64,000 nt of DNA from Lacinutrix algicola (GCF_001418085.1 NZ_LIQH01000039.1:310001-374000), one strand, 5' to 3'; counted from the first letter of the stretch, positions 38,135-47,725 are shown. A program made the numbers and translations. The notes: generated by a model from the letters alone, not told the origin.

Positions 38135-38773
38135 TTAGTGAGAAGCTAAATACTCAGCAGTTCCAGTTCTGTTAGCAGACATAGCGTCTTTTCCTTCTTC
38201 CCAGTTTGCAGGACAAACTTCTCCTTTTTCTTGTACATGCGTTAATGCATCGATAATACGTAAAAATTCGTTTACGTTTCTACCAATTGGCATGTTGTTT
38301 ATACCTTCGTGTTGTACAACACCATCTTCGTCTATTACGTAAGTTGCTCTGTAAGTTACGTTGTCTCCGTCTACAGTTACAACACCAGTTTCTTCGTTGT
38401 ACTTTTCGTTAGTGATATCTAAAATACCTAAAGTATTTGCTAAGTTACGGTTAGAATCTGCAAGAATTGGGTATGTTACACCTTCAATACCACCGTTATC
38501 TTTTGGAGTATTTAACCATGCAAAGTGAACTTCTGGAGTATCACAAGAAGCACCAATTACGATAGTATTTCTTTTTTCAAATTCTGCTTTAGCAGCTTCG
38601 AATGCGTGTAATTCTGTTGGGCAAACAAAAGTAAAATCTTTTGGGTACCAGAATAATAATACTTTTTTCTTGTTGTTTTTTGCTTCTTCAAGAACGTTTA
38701 ATTTAAAGGTGTCACCCATTTCGTTCATTGCGTCTACATTTAAATCTGGGAACTGTTTTCCTACTATTGCCAT
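38135..38773 (-). CDS. Typical 2-Cys peroxiredoxin (AhpC/Prx1 type)
   Basis: The 212-residue protein has the peroxidatic Cys in FTFVCPTELHAFE (about residue 51) and the resolving Cys in KGEVCPANWEEG near the C terminus. It reduces hydrogen peroxide and organic peroxides. No AhpF gene is nearby; the adjacent thioredoxin is the likely reductant. It is the first gene of a three-gene run. Confidence 0.95.
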   Translation of the reverse strand: MAIVGKQFPDLNVDAMNEMGDTFKLNVLEEAKNNKKKVLLFWYPKDFTFVCPTELHAFEAAKAEFEKRNTIVIGASCDTPEVHFAWLNTPKDNGGIEGVTYPILADSNRNLANTLGILDITNEKYNEETGVVTVDGDNVTYRATYVIDEDGVVQHEGINNMPIGRNVNEFLRIIDALTHVQEKGEVCPANWEEGKDAMSANRTGTAEYLASH

Positions 38774-38832
38774 TTGTGTAAAATTTGTATAATTATTAGA
38801 TTGTTTTTTCTAATTACAAAGATACATTAGAA

Positions 38833-38877
38833 GGCAAAAAAAATAGCCTAATAAAATCTTAAAATCTTATTAGGCTA
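38833..38877 (-). terminator. Terminator after the NhaC-type antiporter gene
   Basis: TAGCCTAATAA (38844-38854) and TTATTAGGCTA (38867-38877) form a perfect 11-pair stem, with an A8 run on the left giving the - strand T-run. Confidence 0.88.
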
Positions 38878-38919
38878 TAAATTTTGATTATAGTAAAAGG
38901 TTGTAGTTATAATTTTTAG

Positions 38920-40386
38920 TTATTTATCTTTAAGTAGTTTTATTTTTATATTAAGCGCCGCAAAGAAAAGTGTAGTAAATGGACTTAGCCAGTTAAAAAC
39001 AGCATAAACAAAGTATTCGCCAACGCCAACACCTAATACACCAGATTGATAAGCTCCACAAGTATTCCAAGGTATTAATACAGAGGTTACTGTTCCAGAA
39101 TCTTCAAGAGTTCTACTTAAGTTTTCTGGTGCAAGACCTTTGTCTTGATATGCTTTTTTAAACATTTTACCTGGTATAACTAATGCTAAGTATTGATCGC
39201 TGGCAATAGTGTTTAAACCTAAACAGCTTATTACTGTACTTGCAAATAAACCAAAAACAGTTGTTGCTATAGATAATAATGCTTTTGTAATTCTGGCTAA
39301 GGCACCAATGGCATCCATAATACCACCAAACACCATGGCACAACATATAAGTAGTATGGTCCATATCATACCATTCATTCCACCAGAACTAAATAAGTCG
39401 TTAAGTTTAGGATTATCTGTAACTATACTAGTATCTGTTAAAATGGCATTTGTAATTGCACCAATTTTAGTATCTGCTATTCCATTTAAAATTTCTGGTT
39501 GAAATATAAAAGCAAAAACAGCCGCAAGAGTTACACCTATACCTAAAGCTATAAGTGGTTTTGTTTTTAATAGTATTAATCCAACAACTACTAAAGGAAC
39601 AGTAAATAACCAAGGTGTAATATTAAAAGTAGCATCCATAGTTGCTAATAAGCCACTAATATCTGCGCTTCCTGTTGTGTCTACTGTAGTACTTAGTATA
39701 GCAAAAACAATTAGCGTAATTACAATTGTAGGTACTGTAGTAATTGTCATGTAACGAATGTGTGTAAACAAATCTGTTCCAGCCATTGCAGGAGCAAGGT
39801 TAGTGGTGTCGCTTAAAGGTGACATTTTATCTCCAAAATAGGCTCCAGAAATAACCGCACCGGCAATCATTCCAGATGGTATACCTAAAGCACTACCAAT
39901 ACCAATTAATGCAATACCAACGGTTGCAGATGTGGTCCATGAACTTCCTGTTGCAATAGATATAATAGCTGCGATTATTACAGAGGCTGGTAAAAATATA
40001 GAAGGATTTAATACTTGTAAACCATAATAAACCATAGCCGGAATAATACCACTAACTAGCCATGTACCAGCTAATGCACCAACAAAAAAGAGTATCAAGA
40101 TAGGAGTGAAGACACTTCTTAGGTTTTCCCAAACTTCTTTAACCATAATTTTAAATGAGACTTTGTTTAAAAAACCACCAATCATGGCTACAAAACCACC
40201 TATTAATAAAATGATTTGATTTGTATAACCACCAAACCATTCTTGGCCTTCTACAAAGAAGATATTGTAAGCCAACAAGCTCATTAAAATTACTACAGGT
40301 ATTAATGCTTCGAAAATATTGAGTTCTTTATTGTCAATTATTTTTTGGTCATTAATATCTATATCAGAAAGATTATCGTCTTGCAT
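38920..40386 (-). CDS. nhaC: NhaC-family Na+/H+ antiporter
   Basis: The 488-residue inner-membrane protein has about 11-12 predicted helices. It carries the NhaC-type motifs ATGSSWTTSATVGIALIGIG and GAYFGDKMSPLSDTTNLAP, with the conserved Asp residues of the transport path, and a C-terminal PWNTCGAYQSG. It exchanges sodium for protons, or a related substrate such as a dicarboxylate in some members. It has its own terminator and no operon partner. Confidence 0.9.
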   Translation of the reverse strand: MQDDNLSDIDINDQKIIDNKELNIFEALIPVVILMSLLAYNIFFVEGQEWFGGYTNQIILLIGGFVAMIGGFLNKVSFKIMVKEVWENLRSVFTPILILFFVGALAGTWLVSGIIPAMVYYGLQVLNPSIFLPASVIIAAIISIATGSSWTTSATVGIALIGIGSALGIPSGMIAGAVISGAYFGDKMSPLSDTTNLAPAMAGTDLFTHIRYMTITTVPTIVITLIVFAILSTTVDTTGSADISGLLATMDATFNITPWLFTVPLVVVGLILLKTKPLIALGIGVTLAAVFAFIFQPEILNGIADTKIGAITNAILTDTSIVTDNPKLNDLFSSGGMNGMIWTILLICCAMVFGGIMDAIGALARITKALLSIATTVFGLFASTVISCLGLNTIASDQYLALVIPGKMFKKAYQDKGLAPENLSRTLEDSGTVTSVLIPWNTCGAYQSGVLGVGVGEYFVYAVFNWLSPFTTLFFAALNIKIKLLKDK

Positions 40387-40554
40387 GTTAGTCAGTTTAT
40401 TTTTGGATATGTAATGTTACGATTTTACAAGAAGTTATGCAAATTCAAGTATGTGCTGTAAATTAACGGTTTATATAGATTTACATAGTCGAATTCTTTT
40501 TTTAGTTGCCATTTGAGAAGTTATTTTAATAAATATGACTTAGTTTTATAAGTG

Positions 40555-40593
40555 TAAAAAAAGCCTGAACATTTATTATATTCAGGTTTTTTA
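40555..40593 (-). terminator. Terminator after the marC gene
   Basis: AAAAAGCCTGAA and TTCAGGTTTTTT pair around an AT-rich loop; the A7 run at left becomes the T-run on the - strand. Confidence 0.8.
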
Positions 40594-40622
40594 GTGTTTA
40601 AAATTAAACGATTGTCATTTCT

Positions 40623-41279
40623 TTAAGAGATAATACTACTTGCTTGGCTATTTAAAATATCTAATATTATTGGCTTAAGACCGCTAAAAAAGAATTCTAC
40701 AGCTATTACCATAACTATTAAACCCATTAAGCGCATCATTACATTTATACCTGTTTGACCAAGAATTTTAATAATTTTAGTCGAGCTGTATAGAATAATA
40801 TAGGTTAAAGATATAACAGCTACTACAGCAAGAATAAGTATTACTTTTTTCTCTATAGAATGTGCATCTTCCATCATTACTATGGCATTGGTTAATGCGC
40901 CAGGTCCACAAATCATCGGGATTGCTAATGGTGTTACAGAAATATCATCTATATAGGTTTTAATCTCGGAGTCTTTTAATTTTACTTTTCCTAAGCGTGC
41001 TTGTAGCATGTCCATTCCCATTAGAAAAAAGATGACACCACCAACAACTCTAAAACTATTTACAGAGATGCCAAAGAAATTAAATAATACTTGACCAGAA
41101 AAGGCAAAGATTATTATGGTAATAAATGATACTATCGATGCTCTTTGTGCAGTTTTAGTTCTATGACTTTTATCTAAGTCTGCAGTCATCGTCATGAATA
41201 TTGGCATTGTGCCAAAAGGATTTATCAACGTAAAAAAGGAGGTGAATGATAAGATCCCGAATGCTATTACTTCGTTCAT
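40623..41279 (-). CDS. MarC-family membrane protein
   Basis: The 218-residue protein has six predicted helices and the MarC pattern FTLINPFGTMPIFMTMTADL near the N terminus and PLAIPMICGPGALTNAIV in the middle, a duplicated NPxG/GPG arrangement. MarC proteins are inner-membrane proteins of unclear function; the old link to multiple antibiotic resistance has been withdrawn. It starts 25 bases after the trans-sulfuration gene and is probably cotranscribed with it. Confidence 0.92.
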   Translation of the reverse strand: MNEVIAFGILSFTSFFTLINPFGTMPIFMTMTADLDKSHRTKTAQRASIVSFITIIIFAFSGQVLFNFFGISVNSFRVVGGVIFFLMGMDMLQARLGKVKLKDSEIKTYIDDISVTPLAIPMICGPGALTNAIVMMEDAHSIEKKVILILAVVAVISLTYIILYSSTKIIKILGQTGINVMMRLMGLIVMVIAVEFFFSGLKPIILDILNSQASSIIS

Positions 41280-41304
41280 TGTACTTATAAAATTGCTAGT
41301 TTAA

Positions 41305-42519
41305 TTATACCATTTCTGTTTTTAGAACACCAATTTCAAGCATACATGCTTTCATTATATCGAAAGTACGTTCTATGTCTGCATCTAATCCAATAGAAAA
41401 ACGAATTAACCCGTTACTTAATCCCATTTCTTTTTGTTCGTCTTCAGGAATCTCAGAAGAAGTAGAACTTCCAGGAGCACTAAATAGTGTTTTGTAGAAC
41501 CCTAAACTTACTGCTAAGTAGCCTAAGTTTTTCTCTTGCATTAATTCCATTAAAGCATTTGCTTTTTCAAGAGAACCAGTATCTATAGTAAGCATGCCGC
41601 CAAATCCGTATTTTTCATTCATCATTGTTTTAAATAACTCATGAGAAGGATGAGATGCTAATCCTGGATACACTGTTTTTATACCTAAATCTTCAAATTT
41701 TTCAGCCAGAAAAGTAGCATTATAACTGTGTTGCTGCATTCTAATATGTAATGTTCTTAAATTTTTAAGCACTGAAGCTGCACGAAAACTATCCATTGTA
41801 GCTCCTAAAAGCATACAAGCACCATCGTTTACACTTTTTAAACTGTCTATAAATTCTTGCGTTCCACAAACTACACCACCAACAGTATCACTAGATCCGT
41901 TAATGAATTTTGTTAAACTATGTATTACTATATCTGCACCTAAAACAGTAGGAGAAACCAATAAAGGAGAGAATGTATTATCTACCACTAATTTTAAATT
42001 ATGCTTTTTAGCTAATTTTGCTAAACCTTCTATATCTGCAACCTCTAATAATGGGTTACTAACAGATTCACAATATAAAACCTTAGTATTAGGAGTTATA
42101 GCAGCTTCAACAACATCTAATTTTGTAATGTCTACAAAAGATGTTGTAATATTTAAACGCGGTGTAAAGTTTTTTAAGAAAGCATAAGTACCTCCATAAA
42201 TAGTTCTACTAGAAACTACGTGATCTCCAGCGCCACAAAGTTGCAAAATTACAGGTGTAATTGCACCCATTCCAGAAGCTGTAACATTAGCAGACTCTGT
42301 GCCTTCCATTGCAGCCAAAGCTTGACTTAAATATAGATTAGAAGGAGTAGTATGTCTTGAATATAAATAACAACCATCTGTATTACCTTCAAAAGTATCT
42401 TGCATTGTTTTTGCAGATATAAAGGTGTAAGTAGATGAGTCTGAAATTGAAGGATTTATACCTCCAAATTCTCCAAAATATTGTAGGTCCTGAATATTAT
42501 TTGCTGGTTTAAATTTCAT
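41305..42519 (-). CDS. Cys/Met-metabolism PLP enzyme (methionine gamma-lyase-like)
   Basis: The 404-residue protein is a trans-sulfuration-family PLP enzyme: YSRHTTPSNLYLSQALAAMEG, VVSSRTIYGGTYAFL (Tyr108), VVDNTFSPLL with Asp180, and IHSLTKFINGSSD with Lys204 as the Schiff-base lysine. The Cys that follows the active-site Tyr-Gly in well-studied methionine gamma-lyases is a Gly here, so gamma-lyase, cystathionine lyase or synthase activity cannot be separated by sequence. It is divergent from an Lrp/AsnC regulator gene, which fits amino-acid-controlled expression. Confidence 0.88.
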   Translation of the reverse strand: MKFKPANNIQDLQYFGEFGGINPSISDSSTYTFISAKTMQDTFEGNTDGCYLYSRHTTPSNLYLSQALAAMEGTESANVTASGMGAITPVILQLCGAGDHVVSSRTIYGGTYAFLKNFTPRLNITTSFVDITKLDVVEAAITPNTKVLYCESVSNPLLEVADIEGLAKLAKKHNLKLVVDNTFSPLLVSPTVLGADIVIHSLTKFINGSSDTVGGVVCGTQEFIDSLKSVNDGACMLLGATMDSFRAASVLKNLRTLHIRMQQHSYNATFLAEKFEDLGIKTVYPGLASHPSHELFKTMMNEKYGFGGMLTIDTGSLEKANALMELMQEKNLGYLAVSLGFYKTLFSAPGSSTSSEIPEDEQKEMGLSNGLIRFSIGLDADIERTFDIMKACMLEIGVLKTEMV

Positions 42520-42605
42520 AGTTTTGTATATAAGTAATTAATGTATGTGATTATTATGGTGTAAAACTGATCTATTTTAGATTAATAATCAATAGATTTG
42601 TTTAA

Positions 42606-42626
42606 ATTCAGTTTTTAAAACTGAAT
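42606..42626. promoter_or_regulatory. Perfect 21-bp palindrome, candidate Lrp/AsnC operator
   Basis: ATTCAGTTTT-T-AAAACTGAAT has ten-base arms and one central base. It lies between the PLP-enzyme gene and the Lrp gene. A further half site AAAACTGA stands at 42563-42570 and another, AACTGAA, at about 42679. Confidence 0.6.
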
Positions 42627-42631
42627 AATTA

Positions 42632-42639
42632 TATTTTTG
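42632..42639 (+). promoter_or_regulatory. TAnnTTTG-type -7 element of the Lrp gene
   Basis: TATTTTTG stands five bases after the palindrome and 58 before the ATG, so a protein on the palindrome would cover the upstream promoter region. Confidence 0.4.
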
Positions 42640-42697
42640 TGGTTTAATTTTAATTATTTATTTAGAATTTCCCAATCCAACTGAAAATTTTTCGATT

Positions 42698-43156
42698 ATG
42701 ACTTTTGATGCTATAGATACTAAGCTAATTCAATTGCTACAAGAAGATTGTAAGCAAACCAATAAGGAACTTTCAAATAAATTAAACTTATCCATTACAG
42801 CTGTTTACGAGCGTATTAAAAAACTTGAAAATAATGGCGTAATAGATAAATATGTGGCTTTAATAAAAAAGGAAGCTATAGAAAAATCGTTTGTTGCTTT
42901 TTGTCATATTAAATTAGAAAAGCATTCTCAAGCTTATGTAATGAAGTTTGAAAAGGAGGTCACCGAATTAGACGAAGTTCTAGAATGTTTTCACATAAGT
43001 GGTGATTATGACTATTTGCTAAAAGTTTTGGTAAAAGACATGGAGGCTTTTAGAGAATTTATGGTAAATAAGTTAACTAATATTAACCATATTGGAAGCA
43101 CACATAGTATGTTCATGATTAACGAAGTGAAACATACAACAGCAATTTCTGTTTAA
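42698..43156 (+). CDS. Lrp/AsnC-family transcriptional regulator
   Basis: The 152-residue protein has the N-terminal HTH (LNLSITAVYERIKKLENNGV) and the C-terminal RAM effector-binding domain (CFHISGDYDYLLKVLVKDM). Such proteins form octamers and respond to amino acids. It is divergent from the PLP-enzyme gene, and the shared region contains a 21-base palindrome; self-regulation and control of that gene are likely. It is followed after 12 bases by a membrane protease gene, probably on the same transcript. Confidence 0.94.
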   Translation: MTFDAIDTKLIQLLQEDCKQTNKELSNKLNLSITAVYERIKKLENNGVIDKYVALIKKEAIEKSFVAFCHIKLEKHSQAYVMKFEKEVTELDEVLECFHISGDYDYLLKVLVKDMEAFREFMVNKLTNINHIGSTHSMFMINEVKHTTAISV

Positions 43157-43168
43157 TATTTAAGAACT

Positions 43169-43798
43169 ATGTTTCAATCTGCAAAATATAAGCTTATAGA
43201 ATTTTTTATAATATTTATTGTCACTCCAGTAAGTTTTACATTAAATTTTTCCTTTAAGATAAAAGGAATTATTGCTATAACAGGCTTTGCGTATATAATA
43301 TATGTATTGTTGAAAGTTCAGAAAAACAAATTAAAAGTAGCTAAAGGTCTTAATTGGTCTCGATTTTTTAGAGATACTTTAGTTAAGTTAGTCGCTATCG
43401 CTTTTATAACAATTGCTTTTGTCTATTTTTCAGATAGAGAAAATCTGTTTAAAGTTGTTTTAAACAAACCTTTAATGTGGTTGTTTTTTCTATTTGTGTA
43501 TTCTGCTTTTTCAGTTTACCCACAAGAATTAATCTATAGAACATTTTATTTTCAGCGTTACGAGAATTTATTTCAGAATAAAAACCTATTCATTTTTGTA
43601 AATGCGATTGTATTCTCTTTAGCACATTTATTTTTTAAAAATACTCTGGTAATCGTTTTAACCTTTTTAGGAGGTTTACTTTTTGCTTTCACTTATAAAA
43701 AAACAAAATCTACACTTTTAGTATCTATAGAACATGCTATTTATGGTTGTTGGTTGTTTACCGTGGGTATGGGAGAAATGCTTGGATTCCCTAGTTAG
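43169..43798 (+). CDS. CPBP-family intramembrane metalloprotease-like protein
   Basis: The 209-residue protein has about six membrane helices and the CPBP/CAAX-protease motifs: QELIYRTFYFQRY (degenerate EExxxR, with Gln-Glu in place of Glu-Glu), then NAIVFSLAHLFFKN and EHAIYGCWLF, which supply the histidines. The altered first Glu raises some doubt about activity. The function in bacteria is mostly unknown, ranging from bacteriocin immunity to membrane-protein processing. Confidence 0.82.
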   Translation: MFQSAKYKLIEFFIIFIVTPVSFTLNFSFKIKGIIAITGFAYIIYVLLKVQKNKLKVAKGLNWSRFFRDTLVKLVAIAFITIAFVYFSDRENLFKVVLNKPLMWLFFLFVYSAFSVYPQELIYRTFYFQRYENLFQNKNLFIFVNAIVFSLAHLFFKNTLVIVLTFLGGLLFAFTYKKTKSTLLVSIEHAIYGCWLFTVGMGEMLGFPS

Positions 43799-43872
43799 CC
43801 TTTATAAATAGTTGGTAGCCTTTTTTTATTGTAGTAAAATTATTACTTTGTAAGCGCTATTAATCATTTATT

Positions 43873-44646
43873 ATGGAATACCAAGAAATACAGGAAGTCT
43901 ATAAATCTATTTTCGAATCTTATAGTAAGCCTTCTTTAGAAACTCACATTCAAAAAATAATAGAGCTGGATCAGTTTCTGCCTTACAGTTCTACATTCTT
44001 TTGTATTACAAATACTCAAGACTTAAAGTTCGAATACATCAGTAAAAACTTTAAAGCCTGTTTAGGCTTAGATTCTGTTGAGCTTAAAGCTAAAGGCATG
44101 AAATATTTTTGGAGTAGAATTCATCCAGAAGATATAGAAGTTTGGCTATCAGCCTTAAACCAATTGATGGAATTTACAATTGATGAAATTTCTGAAAAAG
44201 ATAGAACTACTGCCAATTATACATGGAATTACAGATTTAAAAAAGCAAAAGGAGAGTATGTAAATATTATTCAAAACACAACACCTTTAGCTTTCGATAC
44301 TAACAAGAAACCAATTATAGGTTTGGCACATTACACAGTTTTATGCAATAATATTAAAATGCCAATTGCAGCTACAGCAAAGTTGTTAAACGATAAAAAT
44401 GAATATGAAACCATTTATCATAATAATTTTTCGCAAAAACTTTTACACTCAGGAATAAGCAATAGAGAACGCGATGTTATTAGGTTGTTGGTCTTAAATT
44501 ATTCTAGTAAAGAAATATCTGCACGATTAAATATTAGTCCGCATACTGTAGATACGCACAGAAGGAACATTTTAAAGAAACTTAAAATATCATCAACTGG
44601 AGAGTTAATAGGGATGCTAAAAATTAATAGAACTCTGGTATATTAA
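43873..44646 (+). CDS. PAS-domain LuxR-type transcriptional regulator
   Basis: The 257-residue protein has a PAS-like sensor fold (about residues 40-150: FEYISKNFKACLGLDSVELK, then TWNYRFKKAKGEYVNI) and a C-terminal LuxR HTH (ISNRERDVIRLLVLNYSSKE, then LNISPHTVDTHRRNILKKL). It has no receiver domain, so the PAS region should sense a ligand or partner directly. The target genes are unknown. Confidence 0.88.
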   Translation: MEYQEIQEVYKSIFESYSKPSLETHIQKIIELDQFLPYSSTFFCITNTQDLKFEYISKNFKACLGLDSVELKAKGMKYFWSRIHPEDIEVWLSALNQLMEFTIDEISEKDRTTANYTWNYRFKKAKGEYVNIIQNTTPLAFDTNKKPIIGLAHYTVLCNNIKMPIAATAKLLNDKNEYETIYHNNFSQKLLHSGISNRERDVIRLLVLNYSSKEISARLNISPHTVDTHRRNILKKLKISSTGELIGMLKINRTLVY

Positions 44647-44725
44647 TAAAATTACTCAAATTGAGTATTGTAGAGTTTTATAATTATTTAGAACTTCGCA
44701 TTGCTATTAATCAATTCTATTATTT

Positions 44726-44768
44726 AAAAGCCTAGTCTAGAAAGCACTTTTCTAATTAGGCTTTTTTT
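44726..44768 (+). terminator. Terminator after the LuxR-type gene
   Basis: AAAAGCCTA and TAGGCTTTT close a hairpin with an inner stem (AGAAAG / CTTTTCT region), followed by T8. Confidence 0.82.
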
Positions 44769-44835
44769 TGTTTTAGTTATCTAAAAAACTAAACGTTAAA
44801 ATTCCCGGAAACCATTCGTAATTAGTCATTCAAAA

Positions 44836-44863
44836 TTGTACTTTTGTTATAATATTAAATTTG
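44836..44863 (+). promoter_or_regulatory. Promoter of lpdA-fabV
   Basis: TTG at 44836-44838 and TAAATTTG at 44856-44863 are 17 bases apart and match the Bacteroidota -33/-7 pattern. A small hairpin TTTTCG-CAAAA-CGAAAA (44867-44883) lies in the leader. Confidence 0.45.
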
Positions 44864-44903
44864 TCATTTTCGCAAAACGAAAAACTATACAAAAACATTT
44901 TTT

Positions 44904-46304
44904 ATGAGTAAATACGATGTAGCCATAATTGGTTCAGGACCTGGAGGATATGTAGCAGCAATACGTTGCGCACAACTAGGAATGAAAACAGCAATAATTG
45001 AAAAGTATTCAACATTAGGAGGAACCTGCTTAAACGTTGGTTGTATTCCTAGTAAAGCATTGTTAAGTTCTTCTCACCACTACGAGGAAGCTACAAAACA
45101 TTTTGAAGAGCATGGTATTGAAATACCAGGAGAGATAAAAGTAAACCTAGAAAAAATGATTGGTCGTAAGCAAGCCGTTGTAGACCAAACAACAGGAGGT
45201 ATTGACTTTTTAATGAAGAAAAACAAAATCGATGTTTTTACAGGTGTTGGAAGTTTTAAAGACGCTACACACATAACAATTACAGGAGAAGAGACTACAG
45301 AGATTGAGGCTAAGCATAGTATTATTGCTACTGGATCTAAACCATCTACTTTACCATTTATCACACTAGATAAAGAACGTGTAATAACATCTACCGAAGC
45401 TTTAAAACTTAAAGAAATCCCTAAGCATTTAATTATAATTGGTGGTGGTGTTATTGGCTTAGAATTAGGTCAAGTATACCGTCGTTTAGGAGCAGAAGTT
45501 ACTGTTATAGAATATATGGATCGCATTCTTCCAACAATGGATGCAGGCTTATCTAAAGAACTTAACAAAGTTTTTAAGAAAGCAAAATGCAAAATGATGC
45601 TGTCTCACAAAGTACAATCTGTAGAGCGTAATGGAGACGAAGTTATCGTTAAAGCAGAAAACAAAAAAGGAGAAGTAGTAGAGTTTAAAGGAGACTATTG
45701 TTTAGTATCTGTAGGACGTAAGCCATATACAGATGGTTTAAACCTTGAAGCTGCTGGTGTTAAGTTAACAGATCGTGGACAAGTAGAAACAAACGAACAT
45801 TTACAAACAAATGTTTCTAATATTTATGCCATTGGTGATGTTGTAAAAGGAGCAATGTTAGCTCACAAAGCTGAAGAAGAAGGAACTTTTGTTGCTGAAA
45901 CTATAGCAGGACAAAAACCACACATCGATTATAACTTAATTCCAGGTGTTGTTTATACTTGGCCAGAAGTTGCTGCAGTTGGTAAAACTGAAGAAGAGTT
46001 AAAAGCAGAAGGTGTTGCTTACAAAGCAGGACAGTTTCCTTTTAGAGCTTTAGGTAGAGCAAGAGCAAGTGGAGATATCGACGGATTTGTAAAAATCTTA
46101 GCCGATGAAAAAACGGATGAAGTTTTAGGTGTACACATGATTGGTGCACGTTGTGCAGATTTAATTGCTGAAGCAGTAGTTGCTATGGAATTTAGAGCAA
46201 GCGCAGAAGATATTTCTCGTATGTCTCACGCACATCCAACATTTGCAGAAGCAGTAAAAGAAGCCGCTTTAGCAGCAACAGATGATAGAGCTTTACACGT
46301 ATAA
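44904..46304 (+). CDS. lpdA: Dihydrolipoyl dehydrogenase
   Basis: The 466-residue flavoprotein has the N-terminal FAD motif GSGPGGYVAA, the redox disulfide GGTCLNVGCIPSK (Cys42, Cys47), a central NAD motif IIGGGVIGLELG, and the C-terminal catalytic HPTFAE (His444, Glu449). It reoxidises lipoamide in the 2-oxoacid dehydrogenase complexes and the glycine cleavage system. fabV starts three bases after its stop, so the two are cotranscribed. Confidence 0.97.
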   Translation: MSKYDVAIIGSGPGGYVAAIRCAQLGMKTAIIEKYSTLGGTCLNVGCIPSKALLSSSHHYEEATKHFEEHGIEIPGEIKVNLEKMIGRKQAVVDQTTGGIDFLMKKNKIDVFTGVGSFKDATHITITGEETTEIEAKHSIIATGSKPSTLPFITLDKERVITSTEALKLKEIPKHLIIIGGGVIGLELGQVYRRLGAEVTVIEYMDRILPTMDAGLSKELNKVFKKAKCKMMLSHKVQSVERNGDEVIVKAENKKGEVVEFKGDYCLVSVGRKPYTDGLNLEAAGVKLTDRGQVETNEHLQTNVSNIYAIGDVVKGAMLAHKAEEEGTFVAETIAGQKPHIDYNLIPGVVYTWPEVAAVGKTEEELKAEGVAYKAGQFPFRALGRARASGDIDGFVKILADEKTDEVLGVHMIGARCADLIAEAVVAMEFRASAEDISRMSHAHPTFAEAVKEAALAATDDRALHV

Positions 46305-46307
46305 ATT

Positions 46308-47498
46308 ATGATAATAGAACCAAAAACAAGAGGTTTTATATGTTTAACATCTCATCCAAAAGGTTGTGAGCAAAACGTAATAAACCAAATAGATTATATA
46401 AAGGAAAGACCAGTTACAGAAGGTCCTAAAAAAGTATTAGTAATCGGTGCATCTACAGGATTTGGATTAGCATCACGTATTACAAGTGCTTACGGATCTA
46501 ACGCTGCAACTATTGGTGCTTTTTTTGAGAAACCACCAACAGCAGGTCGTCCAGCATCACCAGGATGGTATAATAGTGCAGCTTTTGAAGCTCAGGCTCA
46601 TAAAGATGGATTATATGCAAAAAGTATAAATGGAGATGCATTTTCTAATGCTATAAAAACGGAGACTATTGACCTAATCAAAAAGGATTTAGGAGAAATA
46701 GATTTATTGGTTTATAGTTTGGCTTCTCCAGTACGTACACATCCAGATTCTGGAGAACGTTTTAAATCGGTTTTAAAACCAATAGGACAAAAGTTTTCAG
46801 ATAATACAGTAGATTTTCATACAGGTGAAGTTAAAGAAGTTTCTATAGAGCCTTGCACAGAGCAGGAAATTGAAAATACTGTTACTGTAATGGGAGGTGA
46901 AGATTGGCAAATGTGGATCGATCAACTTAAAGCTGCAGGTGTTTTATCTAAAGATTTTAAAACAGTTGCTTACTCTTATATTGGCCCTTCATTAACTGAA
47001 GCAGTTTACAGAAAAGGAACTATTGGTCGTGCAAAAGACCATTTAGAAGCAACAGCTTTTAAAATTACAGATGGTTTAAAAGATATTAATGGACAAGCCT
47101 ATGTATCGGTTAATAAAGCATTAGTAACACAAGCTAGTTCTGCAATTCCAGTAATACCATTGTATATTTCATTATTATATAAAGTAATGAAAGAAGAAGG
47201 TATTCACGAAGGTTGTATTGAACAGATTGAACGTTTGTTTAATGCACGTTTGTATGCTGAAAATATGCCTTTAGATGAAGCGGGACGCATTAGAATTGAT
47301 GATTGGGAAATGCGCGACGATATTCAAGCTAAAGTTTTAGAGCTTTGGAAACAAGCTACAACAGAAACTTTACCAGAAATTGGAGATTTAAAAGGTTACG
47401 AAACAGATTTCTTTAATCTTTTCGGATTTAAAGTCGATGGTATTGATTACGATAAAGATGTTGATGAAATGGTTAACATTCCAAGTATAAACGCATAG
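46308..47498 (+). CDS. fabV: Trans-2-enoyl-ACP/CoA reductase FabV
   Basis: The 396-residue protein matches FabV end to end: IEPKTRGFICLTSHPKGC at the N terminus, the NADH motif VIGASTGFGLASRI and the catalytic Y-x8-K in YRKGTIGRAK (Tyr234, Lys243). It reduces the enoyl intermediate in the last step of the fatty-acid elongation cycle. FabV enzymes are resistant to triclosan. Cotranscription with lpdA links it to acetyl-CoA supply. Confidence 0.97.
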   Translation: MIIEPKTRGFICLTSHPKGCEQNVINQIDYIKERPVTEGPKKVLVIGASTGFGLASRITSAYGSNAATIGAFFEKPPTAGRPASPGWYNSAAFEAQAHKDGLYAKSINGDAFSNAIKTETIDLIKKDLGEIDLLVYSLASPVRTHPDSGERFKSVLKPIGQKFSDNTVDFHTGEVKEVSIEPCTEQEIENTVTVMGGEDWQMWIDQLKAAGVLSKDFKTVAYSYIGPSLTEAVYRKGTIGRAKDHLEATAFKITDGLKDINGQAYVSVNKALVTQASSAIPVIPLYISLLYKVMKEEGIHEGCIEQIERLFNARLYAENMPLDEAGRIRIDDWEMRDDIQAKVLELWKQATTETLPEIGDLKGYETDFFNLFGFKVDGIDYDKDVDEMVNIPSINA

Positions 47499-47520
47499 TT
47501 TTACAACACATATAGTATTA

Positions 47521-47552
47521 AAAGCGAACTTATATCAGTTCGCTTTTTTTTG
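47521..47552 (+). terminator. Terminator after fabV
   Basis: AAAGCGAACT and AGTTCGCTTT form a perfect ten-pair stem with loop TATATC, followed by T residues. Confidence 0.92.
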
Positions 47553-47725
47553 TTTTAAAAAGTAATTTTCATTTTAATATAACAGTAATAATCTTACGTT
47601 TTTATATTTTAGGCTTAGCAGTTTTAATAGACGTATGTTAAAACAAAGTGTGTTTTGTCGATTATTATAGTTTTTAATCGAGTATTTAAGTATATTTATA
47701 ATCCCAAATTTAATATACTAACATT

